Part shown: piece by piece, positions 27,554-38,930 of the stretch
Position numbering within the stretch: the stretch's first letter is position 1
How the letters are laid out: each line of letters starts with the position of its first letter
Assembly: GCA_004017275.1 (NCBI GenBank)
Contig: SAKE01000013.1
Coordinates: 1-64,000, forward strand
From: Mesorhizobium sp.
Lineage (GTDB): Bacteria; Pseudomonadota; Alphaproteobacteria; Rhizobiales; Rhizobiaceae
DNA: 64,000 bases
Direction of reading: 5' to 3'
Program-made: the position numbers and the translations under genes
The notes under the pieces: model-generated
Databases searched by the model: none
Told to the model about the DNA's origin: nothing
Seen by the model: the letters and a program-made list of their open reading frames with translations, nothing else

Positions 27554-27734
27554 GGCGCTCTACGGCGCCCCCTCTGTCCTGCCGGCCATCTCCCCCTCAA
27601 GTGGGGAGATTGGCTATCACCACGGCTTTCGCCAATTTTCAACATTGCAAGAAGGAAGCCGGCGCCTAAGCTGCCAATCTCCCCACCTGTGGGGGAGATG
27701 TCCGGCAGGACAGAGGGGGGCGCCGTAGAGCGCC
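27554..27734. repeat. 181-bp palindromic repeat, CTCTGTCCTGCCGG family
   Basis: The arms are GGCGCTCTACGGCGCCCCCT on the left and its reverse complement on the right. Each continues with CTGTCCTGCCGG and an inner CTCCCC-rich hairpin. The unpaired centre carries GCTTTCGCCAATTTTCAAC. A sister copy lies at 36122-36280. No coding sequence is inside. Confidence 0.75.
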
Positions 27735-27836
27735 AGGGTGGGTGTCAGGCCTTGGCAAACCCACTGCGGCCACGTGGCTCTTTGCCAGCGTCTACTGCAA
27801 CCTACACTGCAGGCCATCCATCCAAGGGAGGCACCC

Positions 27837-28301
27837 ATGCCCAAGATCGACCTGTCCGCCGTGCCCGTCCGCCGGGGCTCCGGCTATCCCGCGCCTTTCG
27901 ATGCTCCCTGCGCCGCCCGCACGCGGCGACGTCTCGGCGATGCCGGCGGCCTTACCGATTTCGGCGTCAACCTGATGACCTTGCCACCGGGCGGCTGGTC
28001 CAGCCAGCGCCACTGGCACAGCCATGAGGACGAGTTTGTTTATCTACTCGAAGGCGAACTGACACTGGTCGAGGACGGCGGCGAGACGCTGCTCGGGGCC
28101 GGCGACTGCGCGACCTTCGCCAAGAACAGCGGCAACGGCCATCACCTGATCAACCGCTCGTCGTCGACGGCACTCTATCTGGAGGTCGGCTCGCGCAATC
28201 CGGATGACGTCATCACCTGCTCCGACATCGACATGATGAGCCCAAGCTCCGACGGACGTTTTTTGCACAAGGATGGCACGCCGTACCCAGGGCAGGGGTG
28301 A
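27837..28301 (+). CDS. Cupin-domain protein
   Basis: This 154-residue protein is a single cupin. Motif 1 reads RHWHSHEDEFVYLLEGE and motif 2 GDCATFAKNSGNGHHLIN, giving three His and a Glu for metal. It resembles the group of small cupins near AraC-like or transcription genes, with no set reaction. AAGGGAGG lies 7 bases before the ATG. It converges with the zeta-inhibitor gene, and their stops are 7 bp apart. Confidence 0.85.
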   Translation: MPKIDLSAVPVRRGSGYPAPFDAPCAARTRRRLGDAGGLTDFGVNLMTLPPGGWSSQRHWHSHEDEFVYLLEGELTLVEDGGETLLGAGDCATFAKNSGNGHHLINRSSSTALYLEVGSRNPDDVITCSDIDMMSPSSDGRFLHKDGTPYPGQG

Positions 28302-28308
28302 GCGGCGC

Positions 28309-28629
28309 TCAGGTCGATCTGATCTGCTCGACCGCGGTCACCAGCAACTCTTCCATGGCGGTGCGTATCTGAGCATCCGACTGGGCGATGCCTGCCGCGT
28401 CGAAATCGGCGCGCACCTTGCGGAACACATCGTTGTCGCCTGCCTCTTCGAAATCCGCGTGCACGACTTCCTTCGCATAGGCATCGGCATCCACACCGGA
28501 CTTGCCGAGCTTTTCGGCCGCCCACAGGCCGAGCAGCTTGTTGCGGCGCGCCATGGCCCTGAACTTCGTTTCCTCATCCATCGCGAACTTCTTCTCGAAG
28601 CCTTCCTGACGGTCTCTCATGCTGCTCAT
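28309..28629 (-). CDS. F1-ATPase inhibitor zeta subunit (DUF1476)
   Basis: This 106-residue protein matches the zeta subunit described in Paracoccus denitrificans F1-ATPase, which blocks ATP hydrolysis by entering the F1 head in alphaproteobacteria. The core ARRNKLLGLWAAEKLG and ADFEEAGDNDVFRKVRAD is characteristic, and MRDRQEGFEKKFAMDEE forms the N-terminal inhibitory region. I chose the ATG at 28629 because GAGG lies at good spacing; 28620 is a second in-frame ATG. Monocistronic. Confidence 0.9.
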   Translation of the reverse strand: MSSMRDRQEGFEKKFAMDEETKFRAMARRNKLLGLWAAEKLGKSGVDADAYAKEVVHADFEEAGDNDVFRKVRADFDAAGIAQSDAQIRTAMEELLVTAVEQIRST

Positions 28630-28868
28630 GGTTTGCCTCGTTTTGATGTGAGTCCGGTCTTCAGCCCTGTGGGGAAGAGCGGCCAGGAGAGGCAAGGGTG
28701 GCGCGCATGGATGTCATTAACAAGGCGAGCACCTATGCGGCGATGCCGATCTTCCTCGCCAAGATGCACTCATCCTTCTCGCCGGCGTCAACGTCCGCGC
28801 CTTCATGCGCCTTCGCCGCGCTACGACGAGCCGGCCGGCGGGACCGCTCTGGCCGTGCTCTCGATGCT

Positions 28869-29025
28869 CTTCCCTTCTCCCCCTTGTGGGAGAAGGTGGC
28901 CTCGCGAAGCGAGGTCGGATGAGGGGTGTTCCAGGAAATGCCAACGCCTCACTCCGCTGGAACACCCCTCATCCGTCTCGGCGCTGCGCGCCGATCCACC
29001 TTCCCCCACAAGGGGGGAAGGGAAG
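28869..29025. repeat. Inverted pair of CACCCCTCATCCG half-units, tail-out
   Basis: Two copies of a half-unit face each other. Each contains a CTTCTCCC/GGGAGAAG-like hairpin, a GCGAAGC or GCGCTGCGCGC hairpin and a GATGAGGGGTGTTCCAG end. Here the GTTCCAG ends meet in the middle; in the copy at 43506-43697 they face out. The repeat fills most of the gap between the zeta inhibitor and ridA-like genes (28630-29151), which holds no credible gene. Confidence 0.7.
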
Positions 29026-29151
29026 GCGCGCTCCCGCGGACGGCTGCTTCCGGCATGCCGCATCCGGGCAGCGGCTGGCTCTGGACCATGCATCGGCGTT
29101 GGCGTTCCGCCAGTGCCGGGATAAGCTCCCTGCAAACAAGGGAGATTTGCC

Positions 29152-29544
29152 ATGAAAAAGGAAGTCATCGAGGTGCCGGTCATGTCGGACAAGGTGCGGG
29201 CGCTCGGGCTGCCTTGCTCGACAGCGGTGAGGGCCAACGGCTTCGTCTTCATCTCGGCGACGCCGCCGGTGGACATGGTGACCGGCGAGATGGTGCGCGG
29301 CGACATCGAAACGCAGACCGAGGCGTCGCTGAAGGCGCTGAAACATTGCCTGGAAGCGGCCGGCACCTCGCTGGAGAACGTGGTGATGGTGCGCATCTAC
29401 GCCGTCAATTCCGGCTTCTACAACGCCATCAACCGGGTCTATGCCAAGTATTTCAGCGTGAACCCGCCGGCGCGGAGCTTTGTGCCGGTGGCGTCATGGC
29501 CGATGGAGTTTGATATCGAGATTGAATGTGTGGCGGTGGGGTGA
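29152..29544 (+). CDS. RidA/YjgF family protein
   Basis: This 130-residue protein has the RidA fold. RANGFVFISATPPVD, ETQTEASLKALKHCLEAAG, VVMVRIYAVN and PPARSFVPVASWP are the usual motifs; the Arg of PPARS binds the carboxylate of imine intermediates. Typical members deaminate reactive enamines and imines. The conserved ExECxA end reads IEIECVAVG. AGGGAG precedes the ATG. The AT-rich island begins just after its stop. Confidence 0.9.
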   Translation: MKKEVIEVPVMSDKVRALGLPCSTAVRANGFVFISATPPVDMVTGEMVRGDIETQTEASLKALKHCLEAAGTSLENVVMVRIYAVNSGFYNAINRVYAKYFSVNPPARSFVPVASWPMEFDIEIECVAVG

Positions 29545-29562
29545 TGATCAATACGGCTAATG

Positions 29563-29591
29563 TTGTGTGTACAGAGGTTTCTGTGTACGAT
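29563..29591 (+). promoter_or_regulatory. Candidate sigma-70 promoter of the ParB-like gene
   Basis: TTGTGT (29563-29568), a 17-bp spacer and TACGAT (29586-29591) fit a housekeeping promoter. GTACAGA and TCTGTGTAC within the spacer form an imperfect inverted pair that could be an operator. Confidence 0.5.
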
Positions 29592-29616
29592 CTCTTGCAT
29601 GGATGGGGGTATCTAT

Positions 29617-30468
29617 ATGGAACACAAGAGCTTAAAGGCGCTGCAAGAAATCGAGGATTTTATTGAGGACCCTCCCTCGACGAGTAGGATCATAGATATC
29701 GACCCTAAAACCGCAAAAGTTCTTCTTGATGAAAGAAATAAGGGAAATCGACCGCCTAAGCCCAATAAGGTCCAGCAATTTTCTGCCGACATTGCCATAA
29801 ATAGGTGGGGCCTTACAGGGGATACTATCAAATTTGGTAGTGATGGTCGTCTTTTAGACGGCCAAAATCGGCTCGCCGCCTGTGTTAGATCAGACAAGAA
29901 CCTAAGAACTCACGTTGTTTTTAATATCGATCCGGGCCTTTTTGGTCGGATGGATATCGGAAAACCGCGGAACGCTGCGGATGTCCTTCATATCGCCGGT
30001 TATAAATATGCCTCCACGCTCGCGTCAGCGGTTCGGTGGGCATATTTGATCGACACAAATCCCAACAATCGAGATACATTGGGCCCCGATTTTGTTCTCA
30101 GTCTAGTGAAAAATAAGTATCCTGATATCGAGGGTTTCCTTTCTAGGGGGAGAACCATAAATAAGCAGTATGCCCATCCGGCAGGGCAGGCCGCTGCCCT
30201 CCTGTACAAATTCTCAAAATCTGATGTTAATAAGTGTACCGACTTCTATGATGCGTGGATGACAGGAAAGCGGAATGGACTTTATCAGATAATTGACACC
30301 ATGCAGGCGCTTCTTCATTCTCTGAAGGTAAATAATAATGGTAGAATACACGAGCTTGTTCGTGCTTCCACAATTATAAAGGCATGGAACATATTCAAGC
30401 TGGGCCAGAAGGGTTCTTTAGCGCAACTGCAAGCTGCCACGAATTCTCCGATTGAAAAAATAGGATAG
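29617..30468 (+). CDS. ParB/Srx-like protein with DGQNR motif
   Basis: This 283-residue protein has a ParB-like N-terminal region with the motif DGRLLDGQNRLAAC (DGQNR at residues 81-85), the ParB/sulfiredoxin nucleotide or nuclease signature. The remainder is helical and unrecognised. Similar proteins occur in phages and genomic islands. The ATG at 29617 follows GGGGGT; 29599 is an alternative start 18 bp upstream. The gene is visibly AT-richer than its neighbours and converges with a HEPN gene. Its function is unknown, and it may belong to the same defence-like island as the two genes that follow. Confidence 0.65.
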   Translation: MEHKSLKALQEIEDFIEDPPSTSRIIDIDPKTAKVLLDERNKGNRPPKPNKVQQFSADIAINRWGLTGDTIKFGSDGRLLDGQNRLAACVRSDKNLRTHVVFNIDPGLFGRMDIGKPRNAADVLHIAGYKYASTLASAVRWAYLIDTNPNNRDTLGPDFVLSLVKNKYPDIEGFLSRGRTINKQYAHPAGQAAALLYKFSKSDVNKCTDFYDAWMTGKRNGLYQIIDTMQALLHSLKVNNNGRIHELVRASTIIKAWNIFKLGQKGSLAQLQAATNSPIEKIG

Positions 30469-30524
30469 CGTAGGTTTGCGCAGGTTTTCGCTGGGCAGGG
30501 CCTTATATGTTTGATACTAGTCAT

Positions 30525-31166
30525 TCAAATGCAGATTTGCCGTGAAAGCCCAACTAGCTCACTCGATATGGCGTCGATCCAACGAGTCGGTGGTTGGGTA
30601 AGAGGAATGCGATCTCTAAGAAATCTGCCTGGGCGCGAGGCAGGATAGCGTCGACCGGCCAGTGACATCGTCGCTTGATCAAACTGGCGTGCTGCGTGGG
30701 ATTGAGCGTGAGCAATCCTGTGGCGGACGGCCGCGAAATGAGCAAGTCGAGCTTGTGCCGAAGCGATGATAATCTCATACCGGCTATTTTGGAGATATGT
30801 TTGTGCACGACTAATAACGTGTCCTGGATTATGCCATAGCTTATACTGTTGGCCACCCAGTATAGCTCTTTCCGCGTCACCCAGGGTTCTGAAGTAAGTA
30901 CGGTTTGGCTGGAGGGGCTCTTGCCCACCGGAATGGCGATATCCGCACAGTAATCTAAGCAGGCTGTCCTCTAAGAAGAGTTCCCAAGCCAAGAAAATCC
31001 TCAAAAAAGCGAGTTCGTAAGACAGCTCGACGTTCCCGATAGATAAGCGATCAATTGCTTGGCCTTGCGAAAATGCGTTGAGTGTTTCTATTCGTGAAAT
31101 AAGATTTAAGGCTGCGGCCACGTCGTGCGCGAACTGGTGGTCGAAGTGCGGCAGAAGCCTCGGCAT
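30525..31166 (-). CDS. HEPN-domain protein, RNase-toxin-like
   Basis: This 213-residue helical protein carries the HEPN catalytic motif R-x4-H as RHRIAH at residues 148-153, followed by a His-rich helix. The N-terminal part is a helix bundle with FLRIFLAWELFLEDSL. The MAE_28990-type HEPN families are known from the literature beside DUF262 genes. Its ATG follows the stop of the DUF262 gene with no gap (TAAATG), so the two are coupled. By family logic it would cut RNA and be restrained or directed by the DUF262 protein. Composition is AT-richer than the chromosome. Confidence 0.7.
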   Translation of the reverse strand: MPRLLPHFDHQFAHDVAAALNLISRIETLNAFSQGQAIDRLSIGNVELSYELAFLRIFLAWELFLEDSLLRLLCGYRHSGGQEPLQPNRTYFRTLGDAERAILGGQQYKLWHNPGHVISRAQTYLQNSRYEIIIASAQARLAHFAAVRHRIAHAQSHAARQFDQATMSLAGRRYPASRPGRFLRDRIPLTQPPTRWIDAISSELVGLSRQICI

Positions 31167-32228
31167 TTAGGGGAATGCTAAGCTATATATAGTCTCCAGA
31201 CGGATCTGACGAGGGCGCAAGTTGTCGGTTTGCCTCGAGCATGCGCGCACAAACGTTTCGTATCCCTCTGAAGTTTCTCCGCCTTCTTCTTTTGCCGCTG
31301 TGAGGATATTGGACAAGGCAAGAGTTGCAATTTGCAAGGTCTCAGCATCTATACGGCTAAAGCGTCCAGAGGCAGGAGTTTTTATTGTAAGTTTAGGGAG
31401 GCCATAGATTCTATGGTAGGTCGCTGTAAAAAGTGAATAAAAAATAGGTACCCGGCGAAATTCGGTAGATGGTAGTTCATCCCCAACCGAGATATTGATT
31501 GCGTCGATTGTTTTCCTGAAACGATCTTCAATTTGAAATCTGTCCGGGAAATCTTCATCATATCGTGCGTAAAATCCGTCAATTGACTTCTTTTTATCTT
31601 GGAGGCCAGAGGCCATGGCGACCATAAGCTCACTGGTTAGTTCCACTTCCTGCATTCTTGCAATGCCTTGCTCAGTAAATATCTTATTTTTCCGCCAAAA
31701 TTCCAGATGTTCGACAGATAAGTCGTATGCTGATCGCTTGAAACTCCCAAAAAACTTTCCGTTTCTTAATTCCTGAGCGTTCAACTTCACCGAATGAGTG
31801 TTTAGTCGGGCAAATATCCTGAGTATGTCACTGTCCTCAACTCCATAAAAAACTTCACATATCAATGAATATTGTGATATCCTGTCTCTCGCCTCTTGAT
31901 CAAGTTCAGAGAATCTCTTTCCTACGTACGGAGATTCTATATTTTTCGTTAGAGAATACTTATCTCTCATGAATCCGAGGATAGCGCTAACGCGCTGCTG
32001 TCCATCCACAACTTCACGCACAAGGGCCTTCTTACCCGGATCTTGGGTGACTCGAAGATAAATTGGGGGGACAGGAAGGCCGAGCAGCAATGTATCGATC
32101 AGAAACGATTGAGCTGCCCGGCTCCAAACGCCTCGTCTTTGGAATTTGGGTGATATAGCTAATGTTCCGGCCTCGTCCCATTGCAGAAAGTCCAAAGGCG
32201 TATAGTTGCTTCGATCCGGCTTTCTCAT
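31167..32228 (-). CDS. DUF262 (ParB-like) protein
   Basis: This 353-residue protein has an N-terminal DUF262 domain. SPKFQRRGVWSRAAQSFLID and VVDGQQRVSAILGF are its hallmarks, with DGQQR at residues 75-79. The domain is seen in GmrSD and BrxU-type enzymes, where it uses nucleotide to drive cutting. No C-terminal DUF1524 HNH nuclease is visible; the last 200 residues are helical. The HEPN gene follows it with coupled stop and start. Codon use and base content mark recent acquisition. A defence role is inferred from family and context. Confidence 0.75.
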   Translation of the reverse strand: MRKPDRSNYTPLDFLQWDEAGTLAISPKFQRRGVWSRAAQSFLIDTLLLGLPVPPIYLRVTQDPGKKALVREVVDGQQRVSAILGFMRDKYSLTKNIESPYVGKRFSELDQEARDRISQYSLICEVFYGVEDSDILRIFARLNTHSVKLNAQELRNGKFFGSFKRSAYDLSVEHLEFWRKNKIFTEQGIARMQEVELTSELMVAMASGLQDKKKSIDGFYARYDEDFPDRFQIEDRFRKTIDAINISVGDELPSTEFRRVPIFYSLFTATYHRIYGLPKLTIKTPASGRFSRIDAETLQIATLALSNILTAAKEEGGETSEGYETFVRACSRQTDNLRPRQIRLETIYSLAFP

Positions 32229-32433
32229 TGGTTCGTATGTTCCTTGATCTCGATCAGCGTGGGCTGGTTCGATAGTTCAGAGTATGAGATACGTGATCGA
32301 TCAGCAAGAATGACGGATTGAAATACACATCAGGAATCCGCTGGGTCGCACAGGCAAACAAAAGTTGCCGCTGCCCCTCATCTGCCTGCCGGCATCTTCT
32401 CCCCGTTGAACGGGGAGAAGAGAGCCAATCGCC
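32229..32433. other. Gap at the island edge, with a short repeat
   Basis: The AT-rich 120 bp after the DUF262 start hold its promoter region; no clear boxes were picked. The GC-rich part next to carB (32371-32422) carries a single copy of the window-start repeat with the hairpin CCCCGT-TGA-ACGGGG. No integrase or attachment-like duplication is visible at either island edge. Confidence 0.5.
32371..32422. repeat. Single copy of the window-start repeat family
   Basis: GCCGCTGCCCCTCAT, CTGCCTGCCGGCA and a CTTCTCCCCGT/ACGGGGAGAAG hairpin match the reverse complement of 1-56, with a few changes. Confidence 0.65.
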
Positions 32434-35937
<3,504 letters not shown>

Positions 35938-36121
35938 GTCAAAGGTCCGTTCGGCGGGCGGCTTGCACAAAAAACCGGGACGGGAAGACCCGGCCGGTTG
36001 TGCTCGCGATTCTGGTATCAGGCTAGGAGGGCCTTATAGGGAAGAGTTTTGCGGGATGTAACCCCGAAAATGAGGGTTGGTAAGGGCTGCCCCCAACCGA
36101 GCACAAGCGCCTCATCCCTTG

Positions 36122-36280
36122 GCGCCCCCCTCTGCCCTGCCGGGCATCTCCCCCTCAAGGGGGGAGATCGGACGTCGCGACCGCTTTCGCCAATTTTCGA
36201 CGATGAAGGAAGGGAAGAGCGCCAGAACTGCCGATCTCCCCCCATGTGGGGGAGATGTCCGGCAGGACAGAGGGGGGCGC
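36122..36280. repeat. 159-bp palindromic repeat, CTCTGCCCTGCCGG family
   Basis: The arms CGCCCCCCTCTG and CAGAGGGGGGCGC bracket CTGCCGGGCATCTCCCCC-like inner arms. The centre holds CCGCTTTCGCCAATTTTCGA. It is a sister of 27554-27734 and sits in the 370-bp gap between carB and the SH3-like gene, which has no credible gene. Confidence 0.75.
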
Positions 36281-36307
36281 TGTCCCGCCGACATCCAAAG
36301 AGTCCGG

Positions 36308-37213
36308 CTAATTCCCCGACACCAGTGTATCCGTGATCTCGAAACGCTCGGCCTCGCCGATGCGGATCATGTTGAGGCTGCCCTCGCGGGTGAAGCGGAA
36401 ATTGCCGTCCGCGTCGGAGCTGACCGGCTGGCTGCCGCGGAAGGAAATGACGCGCGTGCCGCCATCGGGCCAGGTCACCGTGACGTCCGCCTTGTCGGCG
36501 GTGCGCACGACGTTGACCTTGCAGCGCTCCATCGGCTCGCCGACATAGCGGGCGCAAGGTATCTCACCGGCGCCGGGAGCAGAAGCGGGCGAGGCGTCAG
36601 GCGCCGCCAGTGCCAGGCTATAGGCATCCTGCATGGCGGCGCGGCCGATGTCGGCGGCGGATTTCGGCGTGCTTTCGGTTGCCGGATCGGCGCCGCCAAG
36701 CCGCGCCGTCAGGTCGGGCGGCGATGCGGCTGGCGCCTGGCTCGGGGTGTCCGCGCCAGCTGAACCGGTGGTCTGCGATTGATCCGGCGCCGATGCCTGA
36801 TCTGCCTCATTGCCGCTGCCGGTGGAGGCAACCACCGGCGCATCGGCCGGTCTTGTCTCGCCTTCGACATAGGGAGCCGGATTGAGGGGGATGAGATAGC
36901 GCGCCGGCGCCCAGCCGCTCAGCTTCTCCTTGCCCGTGCTCTCGACCTTGCACCATTTGTAGCCGTTGATGTCGTTGCAGCCGAGATTGGTGACCCTGTC
37001 GCCGCCGGTCAGGCGCGCCTCGACCTTGGCGATAGGCGATGCGGTGGTGCGGATCTTGAGAAGATCATCCGGCGCCAGCCCGGTCACGATGGAGATGACG
37101 AGATCCGGCGCCTCTTCGGCCATAGTGGGGGCAATGGCCGGCCATGCCGCCATCAGCAGCGGAGCGGCAATCAGCGCATGCAGGGTTGTTCGGAGCGAAA
37201 CTGTGCGCCTCAT
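36308..37213 (-). CDS. Exported SH3-like domain protein
   Basis: This 301-residue protein has a signal peptide (cleavage likely near APTMAEE). A bacterial SH3 domain follows at about residues 38-110 (LKIRTTASPIAKVEARL, GCNDINGYKWCKVES, LSGWAPARYLIPL). A low-complexity Ala/Pro/Ser linker spans about 110-220. The C-terminal 75 residues are a second beta-rich part (CARYVGEPMERCKVNVVRT) with a Cys pair. SH3 domains often bind peptidoglycan. Conserved hypothetical in rhizobia by impression. Confidence 0.75.
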   Translation of the reverse strand: MRRTVSLRTTLHALIAAPLLMAAWPAIAPTMAEEAPDLVISIVTGLAPDDLLKIRTTASPIAKVEARLTGGDRVTNLGCNDINGYKWCKVESTGKEKLSGWAPARYLIPLNPAPYVEGETRPADAPVVASTGSGNEADQASAPDQSQTTGSAGADTPSQAPAASPPDLTARLGGADPATESTPKSAADIGRAAMQDAYSLALAAPDASPASAPGAGEIPCARYVGEPMERCKVNVVRTADKADVTVTWPDGGTRVISFRGSQPVSSDADGNFRFTREGSLNMIRIGEAERFEITDTLVSGN

Positions 37214-37386
37214 CGTTTGGCCGTGCGCTGAAACCTGCCGCGGCGGATCGAGCCCGCCGCAAGCCCGGCCGGTTTTATAAGGGACGACGCGCCGCCATGT
37301 AAGCCCGAAAATTCGATCGTCGTTTCGCCTGTATCAACCCACTCCGCCAGGCCGTGAGCCAACTCGGTTGGGCGGCGCAAGAGCGT

Positions 37387-38151
37387 TCAGCCGGGCATGG
37401 GCATATACCCAGTCCTGAGCGCATGGGACCATTCCGGCCGCCCCGCCTGTTCGGCCTGCCTGGCGGCTGCCTCATGGTCGTAGTCGACGGCGATGGCCTC
37501 GAAGCGGTCGGGCCGGCCGTCGCTGCCCAAGGTGACGATGCCGTAGCGCGCATGCGGCGAGCCCTGTTCGGAGACATGCGCCGGCGGGGTCGAATCGTCA
37601 TAGGCAGGGCAGCCGATGCTGCCCGGGTTGAAGATGACGGGGCCATCGGGGATGCGGATCAATTCCGTCCGGTGGCTGTGGCCGCAGAGCGCGATGCGGC
37701 AGGCGGGGTCGAGCGCCTTCAGCCGCCGTCGGATCGCCGCCAGCGGCGCTCGCACCAGCTGGCCATTGACGATCGTGTCGAGCAGATATTTCTCGTCGTG
37801 GTCGGGGCGGGCGTGGAAGGCGATTACGCCAGGCGCGATCTCCAAAGTGAGAGGTTGGGCGAAGAGTGCCTCAAGTTGCGCCTCTGTCAGCCGCTCCTGC
37901 GCATAGATATCGGAAGCCCACATTGTCTCGTCGGCAGGATCCACGGCGACACGGCGGTCGTGATTGCCACGCACCGTAGGCAGGTTCAGCGCCTCCAGAC
38001 GTTCCATCGTTTCGCGCGGCCACAGCGGGCCGGAAACGCTGTCGCCGAGGTTGACGGTCAGGTCGGCGCCGCCGCGCAGGCGCAGATCGTCAAGCACGGC
38101 GTCGAGCGCCAGCACATTGCCATGGATATCGGCGAGGACGGCGATGCGCAT
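37387..38151 (-). CDS. Calcineurin-like metallophosphoesterase, YfcE/MJ0936-like
   Basis: This 254-residue protein has the phosphoesterase metal motifs in order: ADIHGN at residues 7-12, NLGDSVSGP, RGNHDRRV, and GHSH followed by FNPGSIGCP. These place it in the YfcE/MJ0936 group acting on phosphodiesters. The ATG at 38151 is the natural family start; the frame upstream lies in a repeat. Substrate unknown. Confidence 0.88.
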   Translation of the reverse strand: MRIAVLADIHGNVLALDAVLDDLRLRGGADLTVNLGDSVSGPLWPRETMERLEALNLPTVRGNHDRRVAVDPADETMWASDIYAQERLTEAQLEALFAQPLTLEIAPGVIAFHARPDHDEKYLLDTIVNGQLVRAPLAAIRRRLKALDPACRIALCGHSHRTELIRIPDGPVIFNPGSIGCPAYDDSTPPAHVSEQGSPHARYGIVTLGSDGRPDRFEAIAVDYDHEAAARQAEQAGRPEWSHALRTGYMPMPG

Positions 38152-38181
38152 AGGGGGAGGCTCCGTGGGTTGAGGCAGCGT

Positions 38182-38350
38182 TTCCTCGCCCCCGCAAAGC
38201 GGGGGAGAGGTGGCCGCGAAGCGGCCGGAGAGGGGGCCTTTCACACGCGGCGCGTTGAAGAAACTCTTTGAAAGGGTCAGGGGCGTCAAGGTCCCCTCTC
38301 CGTCTCGGCTTCGCCGAGCCACCTCTCCCCACTCCCGTGGGGGCGAGGAA
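38182..38350. repeat. Palindromic repeat, TTCCTCGCCCCCGC family
   Basis: The ends TTCCTCGCCCCCGC and GGGGGCGAGGAA form an inverted pair; inside each arm is a GGCCGCGAAGCGGCC or CGGCTTCGCCGAG hairpin and a GGAGAGGGG word. The centre, near 38240-38285, is unpaired. It separates the ArsR and phosphoesterase genes, both on the minus strand. Confidence 0.7.
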
Positions 38351-38367
38351 CCCAAGTCCTGCAGCGT

Positions 38368-38724
38368 TCAGGCGTGCACTTCGATGTCATGACCGCCGAC
38401 AGCCGGCAGGGCGGGATCGTCGCCGGCGGCGGCGATGACGCTGTCGAGCAGGCCGGGGAAACGGGCGTCGAGGTCGGCGCGGCGCAGCGAGATCATGCGG
38501 TTGGTGCCGGCCACTTCGGCGCGGGTGACGCCGGCCTCGCGTAGTTTGGCCAGGTGGTAACTCAGATTGGTCTTCGAGCCGAAGTTGAGGAACTGGCTGC
38601 AGTTCAGCGGCACGCCTTGCTTGCTGGCGAGATAGCGCACAATGGCGAGCCGCGTCGGGTCGCCGAGCACGCCGAGCACGATCGGCAGACTGATCTGGTC
38701 CGTATTGGGGTGTGGCAAGGTCAT
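38368..38724 (-). CDS. ArsR family winged-helix regulator
   Basis: This 118-residue protein has the ArsR helix-turn-helix: LGVLGDPTRLAIVRYLAS, NCSQFLNFGSKTNLSYHLAKLREAGV. There is a single Cys near the recognition helix (NCSQF), so a classic metal trap is not evident. It is divergent from an MFS exporter gene, with a 6-6-6 palindrome in the gap. It probably represses that exporter. Ligand unknown. Confidence 0.87.
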   Translation of the reverse strand: MTLPHPNTDQISLPIVLGVLGDPTRLAIVRYLASKQGVPLNCSQFLNFGSKTNLSYHLAKLREAGVTRAEVAGTNRMISLRRADLDARFPGLLDSVIAAAGDDPALPAVGGHDIEVHA

Positions 38725-38898
38725 GGCTCGAAACTAAGCACAGTCGGGGCCGATTTCAACGCATCTGTCCTGCCATATCCGTACACACCGTTTCTTCGTT
38801 TCGCGGCCATGCGACCGACCGTGCTGACACAGGGTTGTCAGGAGGGTTCAACTATTTTCCGCTGGCTTCATTGACATGATGCCCTGCTATGTCCAATT

Positions 38899-38916
38899 GT
38901 TCAATAACTCTTGAAC
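38899..38916. promoter_or_regulatory. Candidate ArsR operator
   Basis: GTTCAA-TAACTC-TTGAAC is a perfect inverted repeat 15 bp upstream of the MFS start. A TTGACA box lies at 38871-38876. The position fits repression of the exporter by the divergent ArsR protein. Confidence 0.5.
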
Positions 38917-38930
38917 TAAGGACACCCTCC

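Noticed and set aside
27531..27740. Possible CRISPR or tandem array
   Set aside because: The repeats are inverted arms of one palindrome, not regular direct repeats with spacers.
29545..32433. Integrated phage or integrative element
   Set aside because: No integrase, structural gene, tRNA target or flanking direct repeat is visible; only three genes show foreign composition.
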